From NCBI GenBank assembly GCA_963820105.1, contig CAWFYI010000001.1, positions 1-64,000 of the forward strand: DNA of 64,000 nucleotides, written 5' to 3'. The translations under genes and the position numbers were made by a program. Below, piece by piece: positions 1 to 14,855 of this stretch. This DNA comes from CAWFYI01 sp963820105. GTDB lineage: Bacteria > Patescibacteriota > Saccharimonadia > Saccharimonadales > UBA4665. A model generated the notes under the pieces. It was not told the DNA's origin and ran no database searches. It was given only the letters and a program-made list of their open reading frames with translations. Position 1 is the stretch's first letter. Each line of letters starts with the position of its first letter.

Positions 1-7
1 GCACGCG

Positions 8-236
8 CTAGAAGGTCACCAGGATGATCAGCGCGACCAGGGCGCAGACCAGGAAGAGCGCCCCGATCACCAACACGGCGGTGCGGGTGCCCTTGCCGGC
101 GTTGCCCATGCCCATGGTGTCGAGCGATGGCGCCGTGCTCCTCGTGCATCAGCCGTGCGTTGTCGGTCTTGGTCCCCGCCTTCGGCAGGTGCTGCGAGTG
201 CTGCGGCTTGCGCGGCTTCTTCCCTTTGCTTCCCAC
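8..236 (-). CDS. Small single-TM membrane protein (frameshifted)
   Basis: Read on the minus strand, the last 33 codons give a start-like MGMGNAGKGT followed by about 20 hydrophobic residues and the stop at 8-10, which is one transmembrane helix at the C-terminus. Upstream, in another frame, a basic stretch (GSKGKKPRKPQHS, then KTDNARLMHEEHGAIARH) joins if one base is restored near 122-130. A GTG at 234-236 is the best start for the long form. I do not recognise the family; the layout is a basic cytoplasmic tail plus a C-terminal anchor. The gene points away from the rRNA operon. The frameshift fits the indel pattern seen in the rest of this half. Confidence 0.45.
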
Positions 237-313
237 GGGCGAGAGGGTAGCGGAGCGGGGCGCGGGCAGCCGGGTGTGACGGCGACCGCCGCCGGTGAAA
301 GCCCCCATCCGGC

Positions 314-341
314 TTGACGGCGCGTGCGCAACACCTATTCT
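314..341 (+). promoter_or_regulatory. Candidate rRNA operon promoter
   Basis: TTGACG (314-319) and TATTCT (336-341) are separated by 16 bases, a good sigma70/sigA-type pair in a very GC-rich background. Transcription would start near 348, about 440 bases before the mature 16S end, which suits an actinobacterial rrn leader. A second TTGACA at 387-392 has no matching -10 box. Confidence 0.5.
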
Positions 342-784
342 GATCAGTCCGCCCACGGGTGCCTCTCAATGGCTTCGCGGGGTGGATTGACACGGACGCC
401 CCCCACTCCTTCGGACCGCCTCGCGGTCCCGATGCGACCACCTCGGTGGTCCTGGAGCCCGCAAGCAGGGATCCACAGTAGGGGATGGGTGTCAGCTCGA
501 GTCGCCCCCGGCCGCAACGGTCGGGACAGCGGCGAGTGTCGAGCAGCGGCTCCTTGAAAACGGAACAGTGATGCACAAAAGTCAGTGCGGGCGTGACGCA
601 TTTGGCTCTGGTCCCTCGTGGGCCGGCGCCGATGTGGACACGTTCAAACGTCAATACCGGTAGGCATCCCACGGGATGTCTACCGAGTCAGTTGCCGGAA
701 TGGGCTCAGTTCCCGGACCGGCAGCTCTTCAACACACAGATCAAAGTGCCCGTCCTTCCCTTCGGGGTCGCACGGGAGCGAGAT
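342..784 (+). other. rRNA operon leader region
   Basis: No protein gene is supported here; the ORFs that cross it are GC-rich shadows. The leader holds the 5' arm of the 16S processing stem (550-574) and a strong hairpin at 658-685, where CGGTAGGCATCCC faces GGGATGTCTACCG with one G-U pair. That hairpin lies about 100 bases before 16S and could act in processing or antitermination. Confidence 0.5.
550..574 (+). other. 16S pre-rRNA processing stem, 5' arm
   Basis: These 25 bases are the reverse complement of 2453-2477 with two mismatches (shared core AAAACGGAACAGTGATGC). Pairing across the 16S gene would make the long duplex that RNase III-type enzymes cut to release pre-16S. The match also shows that leader, 16S and spacer belong to one operon. 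Confidence 0.75.
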
Positions 785-2308
<1,524 letters not shown>

Positions 2309-2452
2309 AGCCAACTGCTCGTCGCCCACGGCGAATGTCTGTGGGAATCACGTCGGGGAGCTCCTACGTCGATCACTGACTATTCGTGTCATGCAGACCA
2401 CCCGACCCCCAGGCCACTCGAGCTGGGCACCACCGGGACCTGCACGATCGGC

Positions 2453-2477
2453 GCATCACTGTTCCGTTTTGAGGGAG
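2453..2477 (+). other. 16S pre-rRNA processing stem, 3' arm
   Basis: Reverse complement of 550-574 with two mismatches over 25 bases. It forms the distal half of the pre-16S duplex, 150 bases after the mature 3' end. Confidence 0.75.
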
Positions 2478-2600
2478 TCGCAAACGACGCCGGCCTTGGC
2501 CGGCGTCGACCGCGCGCTCCCGGCCCTCCTGCCCCCTGATGCCGCTCGACGGCGTCGGCCCGGCAGTGGCCGTGAAGCGGCGTCTCCGGATGCCGCTTCA

Positions 2601-2640
2601 GTCGACCTTTGAGAACTGCATAGCGAGCACGAGCATCAAA
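2601..2640 (+). other. 23S pre-rRNA processing stem, 5' arm
   Basis: Pairs with 5743-5782: 35 of 40 positions are Watson-Crick and three more are G-U. The shared core is CATAGCGAGCAC. The arm ends about 36 bases before mature 23S. Confidence 0.8.
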
Positions 2641-2675
2641 TGTAAATCGTCGTGTTTTTAGCACGAACAATTGTT

Positions 2676-5741
<3,066 letters not shown>

Positions 5742-5742
5742 C

Positions 5743-5782
5743 TTTGTTGCTTGTGCTCGCTATGGAGTTCTTGAAGGTCGAC
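5743..5782 (+). other. 23S pre-rRNA processing stem, 3' arm
   Basis: Reverse complement of the spacer segment 2601-2640 with five differences, three of which still form G-U pairs. It lies directly after the mature 23S end, as expected for the large pre-23S duplex. Confidence 0.8.
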
Positions 5783-5817
5783 AGACCTTTTGAAATTCAG
5801 ATTTTGAAATCCAGGTT

Positions 5818-5935
5818 TCCGGTGGCAATTGCGGCGGGGAAACACCCGTTCCCATTCCGAACACGGAAGTGAAGACCGCCCGCGCCGATGGTACTTGGGG
5901 GGCAGCCCCCTGGGAGAGTAGGTCGCCGCCGGGAT
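5818..5935 (+). rRNA. rrf: 5S ribosomal RNA
   Basis: The segment CCCGTTCCCATTCCGAACAC (5848-5867) is the diagnostic 5S loop, followed by GGAAGTGAAG. The ends pair (CCGGTGGC with GTCGCCGCCGG). About 117 nt long and 76 bases after 23S, it completes the usual 16S-23S-5S order. A short imperfect direct repeat, TTTTGAAAT followed by a CAG, sits just upstream at about 5788-5812. Confidence 0.93.
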
Positions 5936-5942
5936 TTCTTGT

Positions 5943-5974
5943 ACGAGGGGGCATCGCATGCGGTGCCCCCTCGT
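5943..5974 (+). terminator. rRNA operon terminator hairpin
   Basis: ACGAGGGGGCA (5943-5953) and TGCCCCCTCGT (5964-5974) form a perfect 11-bp stem with a 10-base loop, eight bases after 5S. No T-run follows, which is common for actinobacterial terminators. Confidence 0.8.
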
Positions 5975-6040
5975 CGCGTCCGCGTCGCGGCCGGTGCGTT
6001 CTGTACGCTCGGCCACCCCCGCACGCACCGAAGGATCACG

Positions 6041-7580
6041 TTGACCGAACGACGCCCCCGCGGCGCGAGAGCCAGAGCAAGGGCCGCGCCAAGCCCGCCA
6101 GCGGCAAGGGCGCGGGCCGAAGCCGGCGCGCGCGGCGGGCGGACCGAAGGGCAAGCGGCGGCCCGGAAGCCCGAGCTCGCAAGGCCGCGCCCGGCGGGTC
6201 GTCGACCGGCCGCAAGCCGCCGGCGCGGGGGGCGTCGAGCGCCCGACCGTCGAGCTCGGGCAGCGCTGCGACGGGCCGGCGTCCCGTCGAGCGGCGCCGC
6301 GAGCGCCGCAAGCCGCGCCGGCGGGAGCGCCGGGTCGCGGCGACGAGCCGGGCCCGGCGTCGAGCAGCGGCGAAGCCGACCGTCGGGTCGACCGGCGCGG
6401 CGGACCCGGCACCACTCGACCGGCGCGTCGACCGGAGGCATCGTCCGCGGCTCGGAAGCCGACCACCGGGTCGACGCCGCCGCCGGCAGGCCCGCGAGCC
6501 ATCGCCGGTGGATCCTCGCCGGCCCGCGAGCCGTCGTCCGGCGGCCGTCGGGACGGACCGGCGCGCGATCGCGCGCCGGATCAGCAGGCGGTCCTCGCTC
6601 CGGGGGCCGCGTCGCGCTCGGCGGGCGGGTCGCGTTCCGGGCGGCCGGCGCGCGGCGCGGCGCGGCGCGCCCGCGGACGGTCCACCGAAGAAGCGGCGCC
6701 CGCATCGACGTCCGGCCGTCCGGCGCGACCTGGCGCCCGGACCGCAGCGCCAAGGCGTCCGGCCACGCGGCGCCGCCCGAGGGTCGCCGAGCGATCGGCG
6801 CGCCCACGACCGCCGCAGGACCACCAGCCCCGCAAGCCGGCACCGCTGCGCGTCGTGCGCGGCACGCCGCGCCCGGCGGCGCCGCGGCGAAGGCCGCGAA
6901 GAAGCGCCCGTCCGGCGTCGGTCGACCGGGGCGGCGTCGCCGGGCCCGGGGTCCGGGGCCGAAGGCCGTCCGCGAGGAGTTCCTGCGCCTCGGCGGCCCT
7001 CGTGGCGCGAAGTTCTACGAGCAGCTCGGCCGCGCCGCGGACGCGCTCGACCGCGACCGCGAGAAGGATGCGCTGCGGCTGCTGCGCCCGCTGCGCACGG
7101 CGCATGCCGGCAGTCGGCAACGGTCCGCGAGCTGCTCGGCGTCGCGCTGTACCGGAGCGGCCGCTACGACCAGGCGGCCGAGGAGCTCGAGGCGTACGTC
7201 GCGCTACTGCGGCGCGGTGGACCAGCACCCGGCGCTCATGGACTGCTACCGCGCGCTCCGGGACTACAAGCGGGTCAAGGAGCTCTGGGACGAGCTCGGC
7301 CAGACCGCGGCGGCACCCGAAGTCGTCGCCGAGGGTCGGATCGTCTACGCCGGAAGCCTCGCCGACCGGGGCCGGGTCAAGGAGGCGATCTCGCTGCTGG
7401 ACCGGCGCGGCTGCGGACGTCAAGAACGTCGCGGACTTCCACCTGCGCCTCTGGTACGCCCTCGCCGACCTCGAGGAGCGGGCCGGCAACCTGCCGCGCG
7501 CCCGGACGCTCTTCGAGCGCATCAGTCGCAACGATCCCGGGTTCGCGGACGTGATGGAGCGGCTCGTCGGCCTCGGCTGA
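6041..7580 (+). CDS. TPR-repeat protein with disordered basic N-terminus (frameshifted)
   Basis: The C-terminal third reads as helical repeats across three frames: a segment starting VREEFLRLGGPRGAKFYEQ, then ELLGVALYRSGRYDQAAEEL, then HPALMDCYRALRDYKRVKE, ending in the frame with TRTLFERISRNDPGF-like residues (observed ARTLFERISRNDPGF) and the stop at 7578-7580. These are tetratricopeptide repeats. The N-terminal ~300 residues are almost only Arg, Ala, Pro, Gly and Ser, so the true frame cannot be read reliably. A TTG at 6041, with AAGGA at 6031-6035, is the best start. At least four frame changes are needed. TPR domains are scaffolds for protein contacts; the partner is unknown. Confidence 0.6.
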
Positions 7581-7640
7581 GCCGATCCGGGTCACGAATT
7601 CCGCAGGTCGGCGCAGTATCGCTGGCCCGCTGTGCAGGAG

Positions 7641-8578
7641 ATGGATCGAGGCACGCGGAGTCGACACGGACGTCGCGGACACGGGCGGAGCTCGACGTCT
7701 CGGTCGTGCTGCCCGTCTACAACGGAAGGGGCAGCTCCCGGCCGAGCTGGACCGCATCCGGGCCGGCTGGAGGCCTCGCAGTACTCATTCGAGATCATCG
7801 TCGTCGACGACGGTTCGAACGACGGGTCGGGGGAGGCGCTGCGCGAGATCGACGGGCATCCGGCTCATCCAGTTCGACCGGAACCGGGGAGCGGCGCGGC
7901 CCGCAAGGCCGGGGCACGCAGGCCGCGCGCGGCCGGATCGTGGTCTGGACCGAAGTTGACCTGACCTACCCGAACGACGAGATCGCCCGGCTGGTGGAGG
8001 AGCTCGAGGGCTGGGACCAGGTGGTCGGGGCCCGCACCTCCGAGCAGGGCACCGGGCAAGGTCGCCCGGGTGCCGGCCAAGTGGTTCGAACCGCCGGCTC
8101 GCCGAGCTACCTCGTCGAGACCGCCGATCCCGGACCTCAACTCGGGGATGCGCGCGTTCCGGGCCGACGTCGCCCGCCAGTACCTGCACCTGCTCCCACC
8201 GGGCTTCTCGTGCGTCACGACGATCACGATGGCGTTCCTCGCCAACGGCTACTCGGTGAAGTACATCCCGATCGAGTACGTCGCCGCGACGCCGGCGAAT
8301 CGAAGTTCCACTGGTGAAGGACACGAAGCGCTACCTCATCCAGGTCGTGCGGATGGTCCTCTCGTACAACCCGCTGCGGGTGTTCCTGCCGCTCGCGTCC
8401 TCCTCGGGGCGTCGGCGTCGGCAAGATGATCGTCGACTGGTCATGCACGACTTCCGGCTGGCGACGAACACGTTGCTGATCCTCTTCGCCGCGTTCCAGC
8501 TCCTCGCGATCGGGTTGCTCGCCGATCTCTTCGTGCGGCTCTCGAAACCCGGCCGAGGTCGACCCCGCGGCGCTGTGA
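7641..8578 (+). CDS. GT2 family glycosyltransferase, polyprenyl-phosphate sugar type (frameshifted)
   Basis: Pieces in three frames assemble a GT-A fold: VSVVLPVYNG, FEIIVVDDGSNDGS with the nucleotide-binding DDGS, GRIVVWTEVDLTYPNDEI carrying the DxD-like position, and IPDLNSGMRAFRADVARQY, a signature of DPM1/GtrB-like enzymes that move a sugar from a nucleotide donor to polyprenyl phosphate. The C-terminus has two hydrophobic segments (after YLIQVVRMVLSYNPLR and TLLILFAAFQLLAIGLL), so it is membrane-anchored. The stop at 8576-8578 overlaps the next gene's GTG. Four or five indels break it. With the next two genes it suggests envelope glycolipid synthesis; the exact sugar is unknown. Confidence 0.75.
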
Positions 8579-9188
8579 GCGCAGCCCAACCCGTCCCGAC
8601 TGGGAACACGTACGACAAGTACGGCGAGCTCAACCCGATCGAGCGCCGACTCATGGCGACGTTCCTCGCGCAGCTCGACGACTGCGCTGCCGACCGAGAC
8701 TCCGCTGCGGATCCTGGAAGTCGGTGTCGGCGAGGGCGAGGTCGCCGACCGGGTGGCGCGCCGATATCCCCGACGCGTTCGTCACCGGCATCGACCTGCC
8801 CGACCCACGCTGGCCGAGCACTGGAGCGCCAAGCGGTTCGCGGCAAGCTTCGCGGACATCGAGTCGCTGCCGTTCGACGATGGGACCTTCGATCTTGTGC
8901 TGGCGATCGAGGTGCTCGAGCACGTGCCCGACCCGGGCGCGGCGCTGCGCGAGCTCGGCCGGGTCGCGCGCAGCGACGTCGTGCTGTCGGTGCCCGCGCG
9001 AACCGATCTGGCGGGTCGCGAACATGGCCCGGGGGAAGTACTGGGGCGACCTCGGGAACACGCCCGGGCCACATCCAGCACTGGAGCCGCTCCGGATTCG
9101 TGCGGCTGGTCGGGCGGCACCTCGACGTGACGACGGTGCGCAGCCCGATGCCGTGGACGATGGTGGCCGCGCGCGACCCGCGACGTGA
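8575..9188 (+). CDS. Class I SAM-dependent methyltransferase (frameshifted)
   Basis: It starts at GTG 8575, overlapping the glycosyltransferase stop (GTGA). The motif order is typical: RILEVGVGEGEVADRVAR-like SAM-binding loop (motif I), then GIDLPDP, then IESLPFDDGTFDLVLAIEVL (motifs II/III), then EHVPDPGAALRELGRVAR. This is the UbiE/Methyltransf_11 pattern. It needs about three frame changes. The end is uncertain: TGA at 9186-9188 in one frame or TAG at 9203-9205 in another. Its coupling to a GT2 enzyme suggests it modifies the same lipid or sugar product; that is inference. Confidence 0.68.
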
Positions 9189-9201
9189 CCGGACGCTCGG
9201 C

Positions 9202-10218
9202 CTAGGGCCGGCGTCGACGGGTCCGGATCGGGGCCGGACGAGGGCTCCGCGTCGAGGTCGATCGGGTCGGACCGGGCGGCACCGAGTCCCAGCGGCGGAC
9301 CACGGCCCCGCCGATCAGTGCGCCGGCGGCGTCGACGACCATGAACGCGAGGCGGGCGACGACCGCGACCGTGGCGCGGACCCGGCCGGCACCGAGCCGC
9401 CGACCAGCGCGACGAACGCGGCCTCCCGGACCCCGACCCCGCCCGGCACCGGGACCAGCAGGAAGCCGACGACCCAGGAGAACATCGCGGCCGGGGCGAT
9501 CGTGAGCCAGCCGACGCCCGGGTCGAACGCCCGGGCCATGCACCAGGTCGACGTGCCGATCAGCAGCCAGGCCGGGATGTACCGCAGCACGAGGCCCAGC
9601 GACGCGGACCACGGCGGGATCTGCACGGTGAGCTTGCGCTTCATCGACCCGCTCCGCGAGCTCGACCATCCAGCCCAGCGGGCGGTGGTGCAGCAGCGCG
9701 AGCCCGATCGGGAGCAGCACGAGCACCCAGAGCCGCTCGTTGCCCTCGTCGAGGAAGCGCAGGGGGAGGAGCGCGGCGACGAGCAGCATGTCCGCGAGGT
9801 AGAGCGCGCCGAGCGACAGCGCGACGCTCGCGTACGCGCCGGAGCGCGGGTGGCCGCCGCGGCGCGCGAGCTCGGCCCGGCCGACGACCGGCCAGATGCC
9901 GCCCGGGCACGTACTTGCCGATCTCGCCGACGAAGTACCAGGTCGACGCAGGCCAGCGAGCGGCGCTTCGATGCCGACGAGCGCGAGCGCATGGCGCCAC
10001 GGGATCGCGATCGCGATCATCGCGAGGCGCGGCACACGACCAGCCCGATCGACGAGCCACACCGGGCTCGGCGTCGCCCAGCGACGAGCGGACGCTGCTC
10101 CACTGGCTGGCGATCGCCCGGACGACGAACACGCCGCCGGCGACCGCGATGACGATGCCGATCGCGGTCGAGATCTCGCGCCAGGCGTGCCCGCTTCAGT
10201 CGGTGTCTCCTTCGTCAC
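9202..10218 (-). CDS. Flippase-like/LPG synthase TM-domain membrane protein (frameshifted)
   Basis: A polytopic membrane protein with a KYVPGGIWPVVGRAELARRGG-like stretch, the hallmark of the lysylphosphatidylglycerol synthase TM (UPF0104) family, plus the late motif FLLVPVPGGVGVREAAFVAL. Hydrophobic helices repeat through the sequence. The start MTKETPTEAG lies at 10216-10218 and the stop at 9202-9204; about three frame changes are needed in the first 120 codons and again near the end. Family members without a catalytic C-terminal domain are thought to flip or transport lipids. Converging on a GT2 and a methyltransferase gene, it may handle their lipid product. Confidence 0.7.
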   Translation of the reverse strand: MTKETPTEAGTPGARSRPRSASSSRSPAACSSSGRSPASGAASARRWATPSPVWLVDRAGRVPRLAMIAIAIPWRHALALVGIEAPLAGLRRPGTSSARSASTCPGGIWPVVGRAELARRGGHPRSGAYASVALSLGALYLADMLLVAALLPLRFLDEGNERLWVLVLLPIGLALLHHRPLGWMVELAERVDEAQAHRADPAVVRVAGPRAAVHPGLAADRHVDLVHGPGVRPGRRLAHDRPGRDVLLGRRLPAGPGAGRGRGPGGRVRRAGRRLGAGRVRATVAVVARLAFMVVDAAGALIGGAVVRRWDSVPPGPTRSTSTRSPRPAPIRTRRRRP

Positions 10219-10458
10219 GTCCGATCCGGACGGCCGTGAGGCTATCCCGCTCGGTCGCGGACGTCGACGTCCTGTCCCACCCCGCGGTAGGTTCGCTCCG
10301 TGACCGGTTCCGCTCCGGCGCCTGCGCTTCCCCCGCGCTTCCCCCTTCAGGTCATACGCGATGGAGGAGTGCGCTGATGGCTCGCGAACGAAGCGCGGAG
10401 TGACGGCCGGTCGGAACGAAGCGAGGCGCGACGAAGACAGGCGTCCAAGCGGAGCGCC
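10219..10458. other. Intergenic region with purine-rich repeats
   Basis: No convincing gene. Short variants of GAACGAAGCG recur at about 10387-10460, a pattern common in GC-rich actinobacterial spacers. A 25-codon GTG ORF at 10300-10377 has no recognisable features, so I do not call it. Confidence 0.4.
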
Positions 10459-10851
10459 GTGGCGCGAGCACGCGGCCGAGGCCCGACGGAGCCGGCCCGG
10501 CTGAACCTGGTCGTCGTGCGGGGTGAGTGCTCGGGTCCCGCCGAGCTGCGCGAGCTCGAGTCGGGGCGGCGCCTGGCCGCGGTCTCGGTGCGGGCCCCGG
10601 GCCCGGACGGCCGGGCGACGTCGGTGCCGGTCACCGTCTGGGAGCCGGCGGCCTGGGTCGAGGACCTGGTCGAGGGCACGGACGTGATCGTCGTCGGCGC
10701 GGTCCGGCGGCGGTTCTTCCGCACCGCGGTCGGCGGCGCGGCGGCCCGGGTGGACGTGGAGGCGGTGTTCATCGGTCGGGCCGGCCAGCGCCGCCAGCTG
10801 GACGCGGCGCTGCGCCGGACCCAGGAGACGCTGGATGTCCTGCTCGCCTGA
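10459..10851 (+). CDS. Single-stranded DNA-binding protein-like OB-fold protein
   Basis: An intact 130-residue ORF starting at GTG 10459, the only clearly unbroken protein gene in this half. The sequence LNLVVVRGECSGPAELRELE, then LAAVSVRAP, TSVPVTVW, then GTDVIVVGAVRRRFF follows the OB-fold layout of short actinobacterial SSB-like proteins, with the VTVW and GxVRRRFF strands. It lacks the long acidic tail (DDDIPF) of the main SSB, so it is probably a secondary paralogue for recombination or repair. Function is by family only. Confidence 0.7.
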   Translation: MARARGRGPTEPARLNLVVVRGECSGPAELRELESGRRLAAVSVRAPGPDGRATSVPVTVWEPAAWVEDLVEGTDVIVVGAVRRRFFRTAVGGAAARVDVEAVFIGRAGQRRQLDAALRRTQETLDVLLA

Positions 10852-10869
10852 GCCGCGCCGTGGGCCGAG

Positions 10870-11785
10870 TCACCCAGGCGCCGGTGGACACGCGCGATCG
10901 CGCGCCGGTAGCTCGCGGCGATCTGGCGGCGGCGTCGGTCGCGGGACTGCGAGCCGTCGAGGTAGCCGCGTGACTGGTCCCACCAGAGCGTCCGGCCGAT
11001 CGCGAAGCCGAGGTAGCCGGGAACGCCGGCCGCGGTGCGGAGCCAGTGCTCGACCTGCTCGGTGTCCGCGCCCTGGCCGAGCACGACGCAGCCGACCCGG
11101 TCGCGGCCACCGGCGCGGGCCTGCTCGGCGACCATCTCGCAGTCGTCGCGGCGGTCGATGCCCTCGAGCTTCCAGACGTCGGCCTCGATGCCGGCGTCCT
11201 GGAGGTCGGCGATCGCCCGGCGCATCAGCGCGGGCCGGAGCTCGGTGTCGTAGCGGGCCTCGTCGCCGTCGACCGCGTCGAGCTGCGCTCGGCGTCGCCG
11301 GGACGATCAGCTCGAGCAGGAGCTGGCGATCCGTGCGCTGGAGCCAGTCCGAGAGCTGCAGCAGCCCGTCGATCGACGCGGGTTGTCCGCCGTTGCCCCG
11401 TCCGGGTTGTAGCGGACGAGGATCTTCGCGAAGGTCGGGTCGAACGCCTCGATGTGGGCGCGCGAAGTCGTCGCCGTACTCGAGCTCGAAGTAGTCGAGC
11501 CCGCTGCGCTCGACCGGCATCGCGCAGATCCAGCCGTCGGCGAGCGCCGTCGCGCGCCACCTCCGCGCCGAACTGCTCGTCGACGAGGATGCCGGCGCGC
11601 GTCGACCGGCGCGCCCTCGGTCGATCGCGCGGGCGAACCCGTCGAAGATCACGGACTTGGCGTCGATGATCGTCGCCGTCTCGGCCGGCGTCGGGTCACC
11701 GTCGATGCCGAACCAGCGTGGCGAGGTGCGGCCGGCGGTGGTCGAACGCCAGGAGGAAGAGCGGCTGGTCGTAGCCGGCGCCATC
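10870..11785 (-). CDS. DUF2090 family protein, aldolase-like (frameshifted)
   Basis: Frame-corrected pieces read [97 protein letters not shown] and [15 protein letters not shown]. This matches the DUF2090 domain, found alone or as the C-terminal half of bacterial IolC fusions, with a class I aldolase-type barrel. At least five frame changes are present. The N-terminus lies just after the stop of the upstream aldolase, so the two are probably one transcript. The stop is ambiguous; TGA at 10870-10872 is used. A role in sugar-phosphate cleavage is likely but unproven. Confidence 0.68.
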
Positions 11786-11796
11786 GATGGCACCGG

Positions 11797-12682
11797 TCAG
11801 GTGATCGACGCCTCGAAGATCTCGCGATCGACTCGTCGAGCATGGCGTTGAACTCGTCGTCGCTCTGCTGGGCCGAGAGCCCCTCGGTGAGCGCCCGCGA
11901 GAAGCTGGCGACGACCCCGTGGTTCCGGGCGAGGCGGGCGTTCGCCTCGTCGCGGCTGTACCCGCCGGAGAGCGCCACGACCCGCAGCACGCGCGGGTGG
12001 GCGACGAGGTCGGCGTAGAGGTCGTCGCGCTCCGGGAGCGTGAGCTTCAGCATCACGTCTGGTCCGAGCCGAGCTGGTCGAGCTGTCCGAGGATCGCGGC
12101 GTGGAGCAGGTCCTCGGCCTCGGCCTTCTGCGGGCTCTTGATGTCGACCTCGGGCTCGATGATCGGGACGAGCCCGGCGCCGAGGATCTCGCGGCCGATC
12201 TCGAACTGCTGGTCCACGATCTGCTTGATCCCGGCGTCGTCGGCCAGCTTGATCACCGAGCGCATCTTCGTGCCGAACACGCCCTTGGCGTTGGCCCGGG
12301 CGAGCAGGTCGGCGAGACCGGGGATCGGCTTCATGACCTGGACGCCGTCGACCTCGTCGGCGAGGCCCTTGTCCACCTTCAGGAACGGCACGACCTGCTT
12401 GACGTTCCAGAGGTAGTCGGCGGTGTCGCGGCCCTCGACCTGGCGGTCCATCGTCATCTCGAAGAGGATCGCCCCGAGGATCCGGTCGCCGTTGAAGGCC
12501 GGGCTGGTGATGATCCGCGACCGCATCTCGTGCATCAGCGTGAACATCTCGTCGTCGCCCGAGTAGCTGTCCTCGGCGATCCCGTAGAGCCCCAGCGCCT
12601 TCGGGGTGCTGCCGCCGCTCTGGTCGAGCGCGGCGATGAAGCCCTGGCCGGACCGGACCTTGTCGTGCTGCTGCTGGTTCAT
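11797..12682 (-). CDS. Fructose-bisphosphate aldolase class I (frameshifted)
   Basis: The first 210 residues are one open frame starting [20 protein letters not shown], with the motif [22 protein letters not shown] and [14 protein letters not shown] frame change near 12056 continues with [16 protein letters not shown] and [19 protein letters not shown], and a second near 11828 gives a short EIFEASIT end with TGA at 11797-11799. Total length near 295 residues fits the Schiff-base class I aldolases. It cleaves fructose 1,6-bisphosphate to the triose phosphates in glycolysis or gluconeogenesis. It leads a probable two-gene unit with the DUF2090 protein. The 294-bp gap upstream to korA should hold divergent promoters; TAGACT at about 12833 is one candidate -10. 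Confidence 0.88.
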
Positions 12683-12976
12683 GGAATCTCGATGCCCCCG
12701 CTGGTCGATTTCGCCCCGGGCGCCGTTGCCCGGGCGGCGTTCGCCGTCACGCTATCGCCCGTTCGCGCAGCGGCTCCTCACCGTCCGGGGTCCGCTCGGG
12801 TCGCCGGGTCCCGGGTCCGGCGTCGACGGAAGTAGACTTTCGTGCTCGGGTGGCGGGCCCGTCACCCCGAGTCGACGGGATTCGTAGCCGACGAACGGCA
12901 CCCTCCGGGCGGTCGGTGCGACCACGTTCCGCGCGCAGAGGCGCGCGGAGCCGCCGGGGGTCAAAGTGAGGGCGAA

Positions 12977-14855
12977 GTGACAGAAGCGGCATTCGAGACC
13001 CGCAAGCCCGAGATGCTCAACCGGGTGGTGATTCGCTTCGCCGGGGACTCGGGTGACGGCATGCAGCTCGTCGGGGATCGGTTCACCGACGTGAGCGCGG
13101 CCTTCGGCAACGACCTGGCGACCCTGCCGGACTACCCGGCCGAGATCCGGGCCCCGGCCGGGACGATCGCCGGGGTCTCGAGCTTCCAGGTGCACATCGC
13201 CGACTTCGACATCGTCACCCCGGCGACGTGCCGAACCTGCTCGTCGCGATGAACCCGGCGGCGCTCAAGGCGAACATCGCGCGACGTCCCGCCCGGTGCG
13301 GCGATCATCGCCAACACGGACGCGTTCGAGCCCCGCAACCTCGAGAAGGCCGGCTACGTCGGCAACCCGCTCGAGGACGACACGCTCGCCGCGTACCGCG
13401 TGTACCCGGTGCCGATGACGAGCATCACGATCGAGGCCACCAAGGAGACCGGCGCGAAGCCCCGCGACGCGGAGCGCTCGAAGAACTTCTTCGCGCTCGG
13501 GTCTCATCAGCTGGATGTACACGCGCCCGACCGAGCCGGTCATCGACGTGGATCGACGAGCAGTTCGGCAAGCAAGCAGCTCGTCCACGACGCGAACGTC
13601 GCGGCGTTCAAGGCGGGCTACAACTTCGGCGAGACCGCCGAGCTGTTCGACCACCCGTTCGAGGTCGCGCCCGCGCAGCTCCCGCCGGGGCGCTACCGCA
13701 ACATCAGCGGCAACGTCGCGCTCGCCTACGGGCTCATCGCCGCGGGCCAGATGGCGAAGCTGCCGATCCTCTACGCGTCGTACCCGATCACTCCGGCGTC
13801 GGACATCCTCCACGAGCTCTCGAAGCACAAGAACTTCGGCGTGCGCACGATGCAGGCCGAGGACGAGATCGCGGCGATCGGGGTCGCGATCGGCGGCGCG
13901 TTCGCCGGCCAGCTCGGGGTCACCGCGACGAGCGGGCCCGGGCGTCGACCTCAAGGCCGAGGCGCTCGGGCTCGCGATCAGCATGGAGCTCCCGCTCGTG
14001 CTCGTGGACGTGCAGCGCGGTGGTCCGTCGACCGGACTGCCGACCAAGACCGAGCAGGCCGACCTGCTGCTCGCGATGTACGGCCGGCACGGCGAGGCGC
14101 CGCTGCCGATCGTCGCGGCGAAGTCGCCGAGCGACTGCTTCAACGCCGCGTTCGAAGGCGTGCGGCTCGCGCTGAAGTACCGCACGCCGGTGATCGTGCT
14201 CACCGACGGCTACCTGGCCAACGGCTCCGAGCCGTGGCGGTTCCCGGACGTCGACGACCTCGCCGACATCTCGGTGCCGTTCGCCGAGGAGCTGAACCAC
14301 GAGCTGCTCCGACGGCACGCTGGGACTTCTGGCCGTACCTGCGCGATCCCGAGACGCTGGCCCGCCCGTGGGCGATCCCCGGCACGCCCGGCCTCATGCA
14401 TCGCGTCGGCGGCATCGAGAAGCAGGACGGCACCGGCAACGTCAACTACGACCCGGAGAACCACGAGCTCATGGTGCACCTCCGGGCCGAGAAGATCGCT
14501 CGGCATCGCCGAACGACATCCCGCTCGTCGAGGTCGACGACGAGACCGGTGACGCCGAGCTGCTCGTGATCGGCTGGGGGAGCACCTGGGGCTCGGTGAA
14601 GGCCGCGGTCCGCCGCATCCGCGCGGCGGACAAGAAGGTGGCGTCCGCGCAGCTGATCCACCTCAACCCGTTCCCGCGGAACCTCGGCGAGGTGCTCGCG
14701 CGGTACCCGAAGGTGCTCGTGCCCGAGATGAACCTCGGCCAGCTGTCGCAAGCTGCTGCGCGCCGAGTACCTCGTCGACGCGCAGAGCCTCACCAAGGTG
14801 CAGGGACTCCCGTTCCGCGCCGCCGAGATCGAGACGAAGATCCTGGAGATGATCG

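Noticed and set aside
8314..10152. A 612-codon plus-strand ORF
   Set aside because: It splices the end of GT2, parts of the methyltransferase and the antisense of the flippase gene through frameshifts; it is not one protein.
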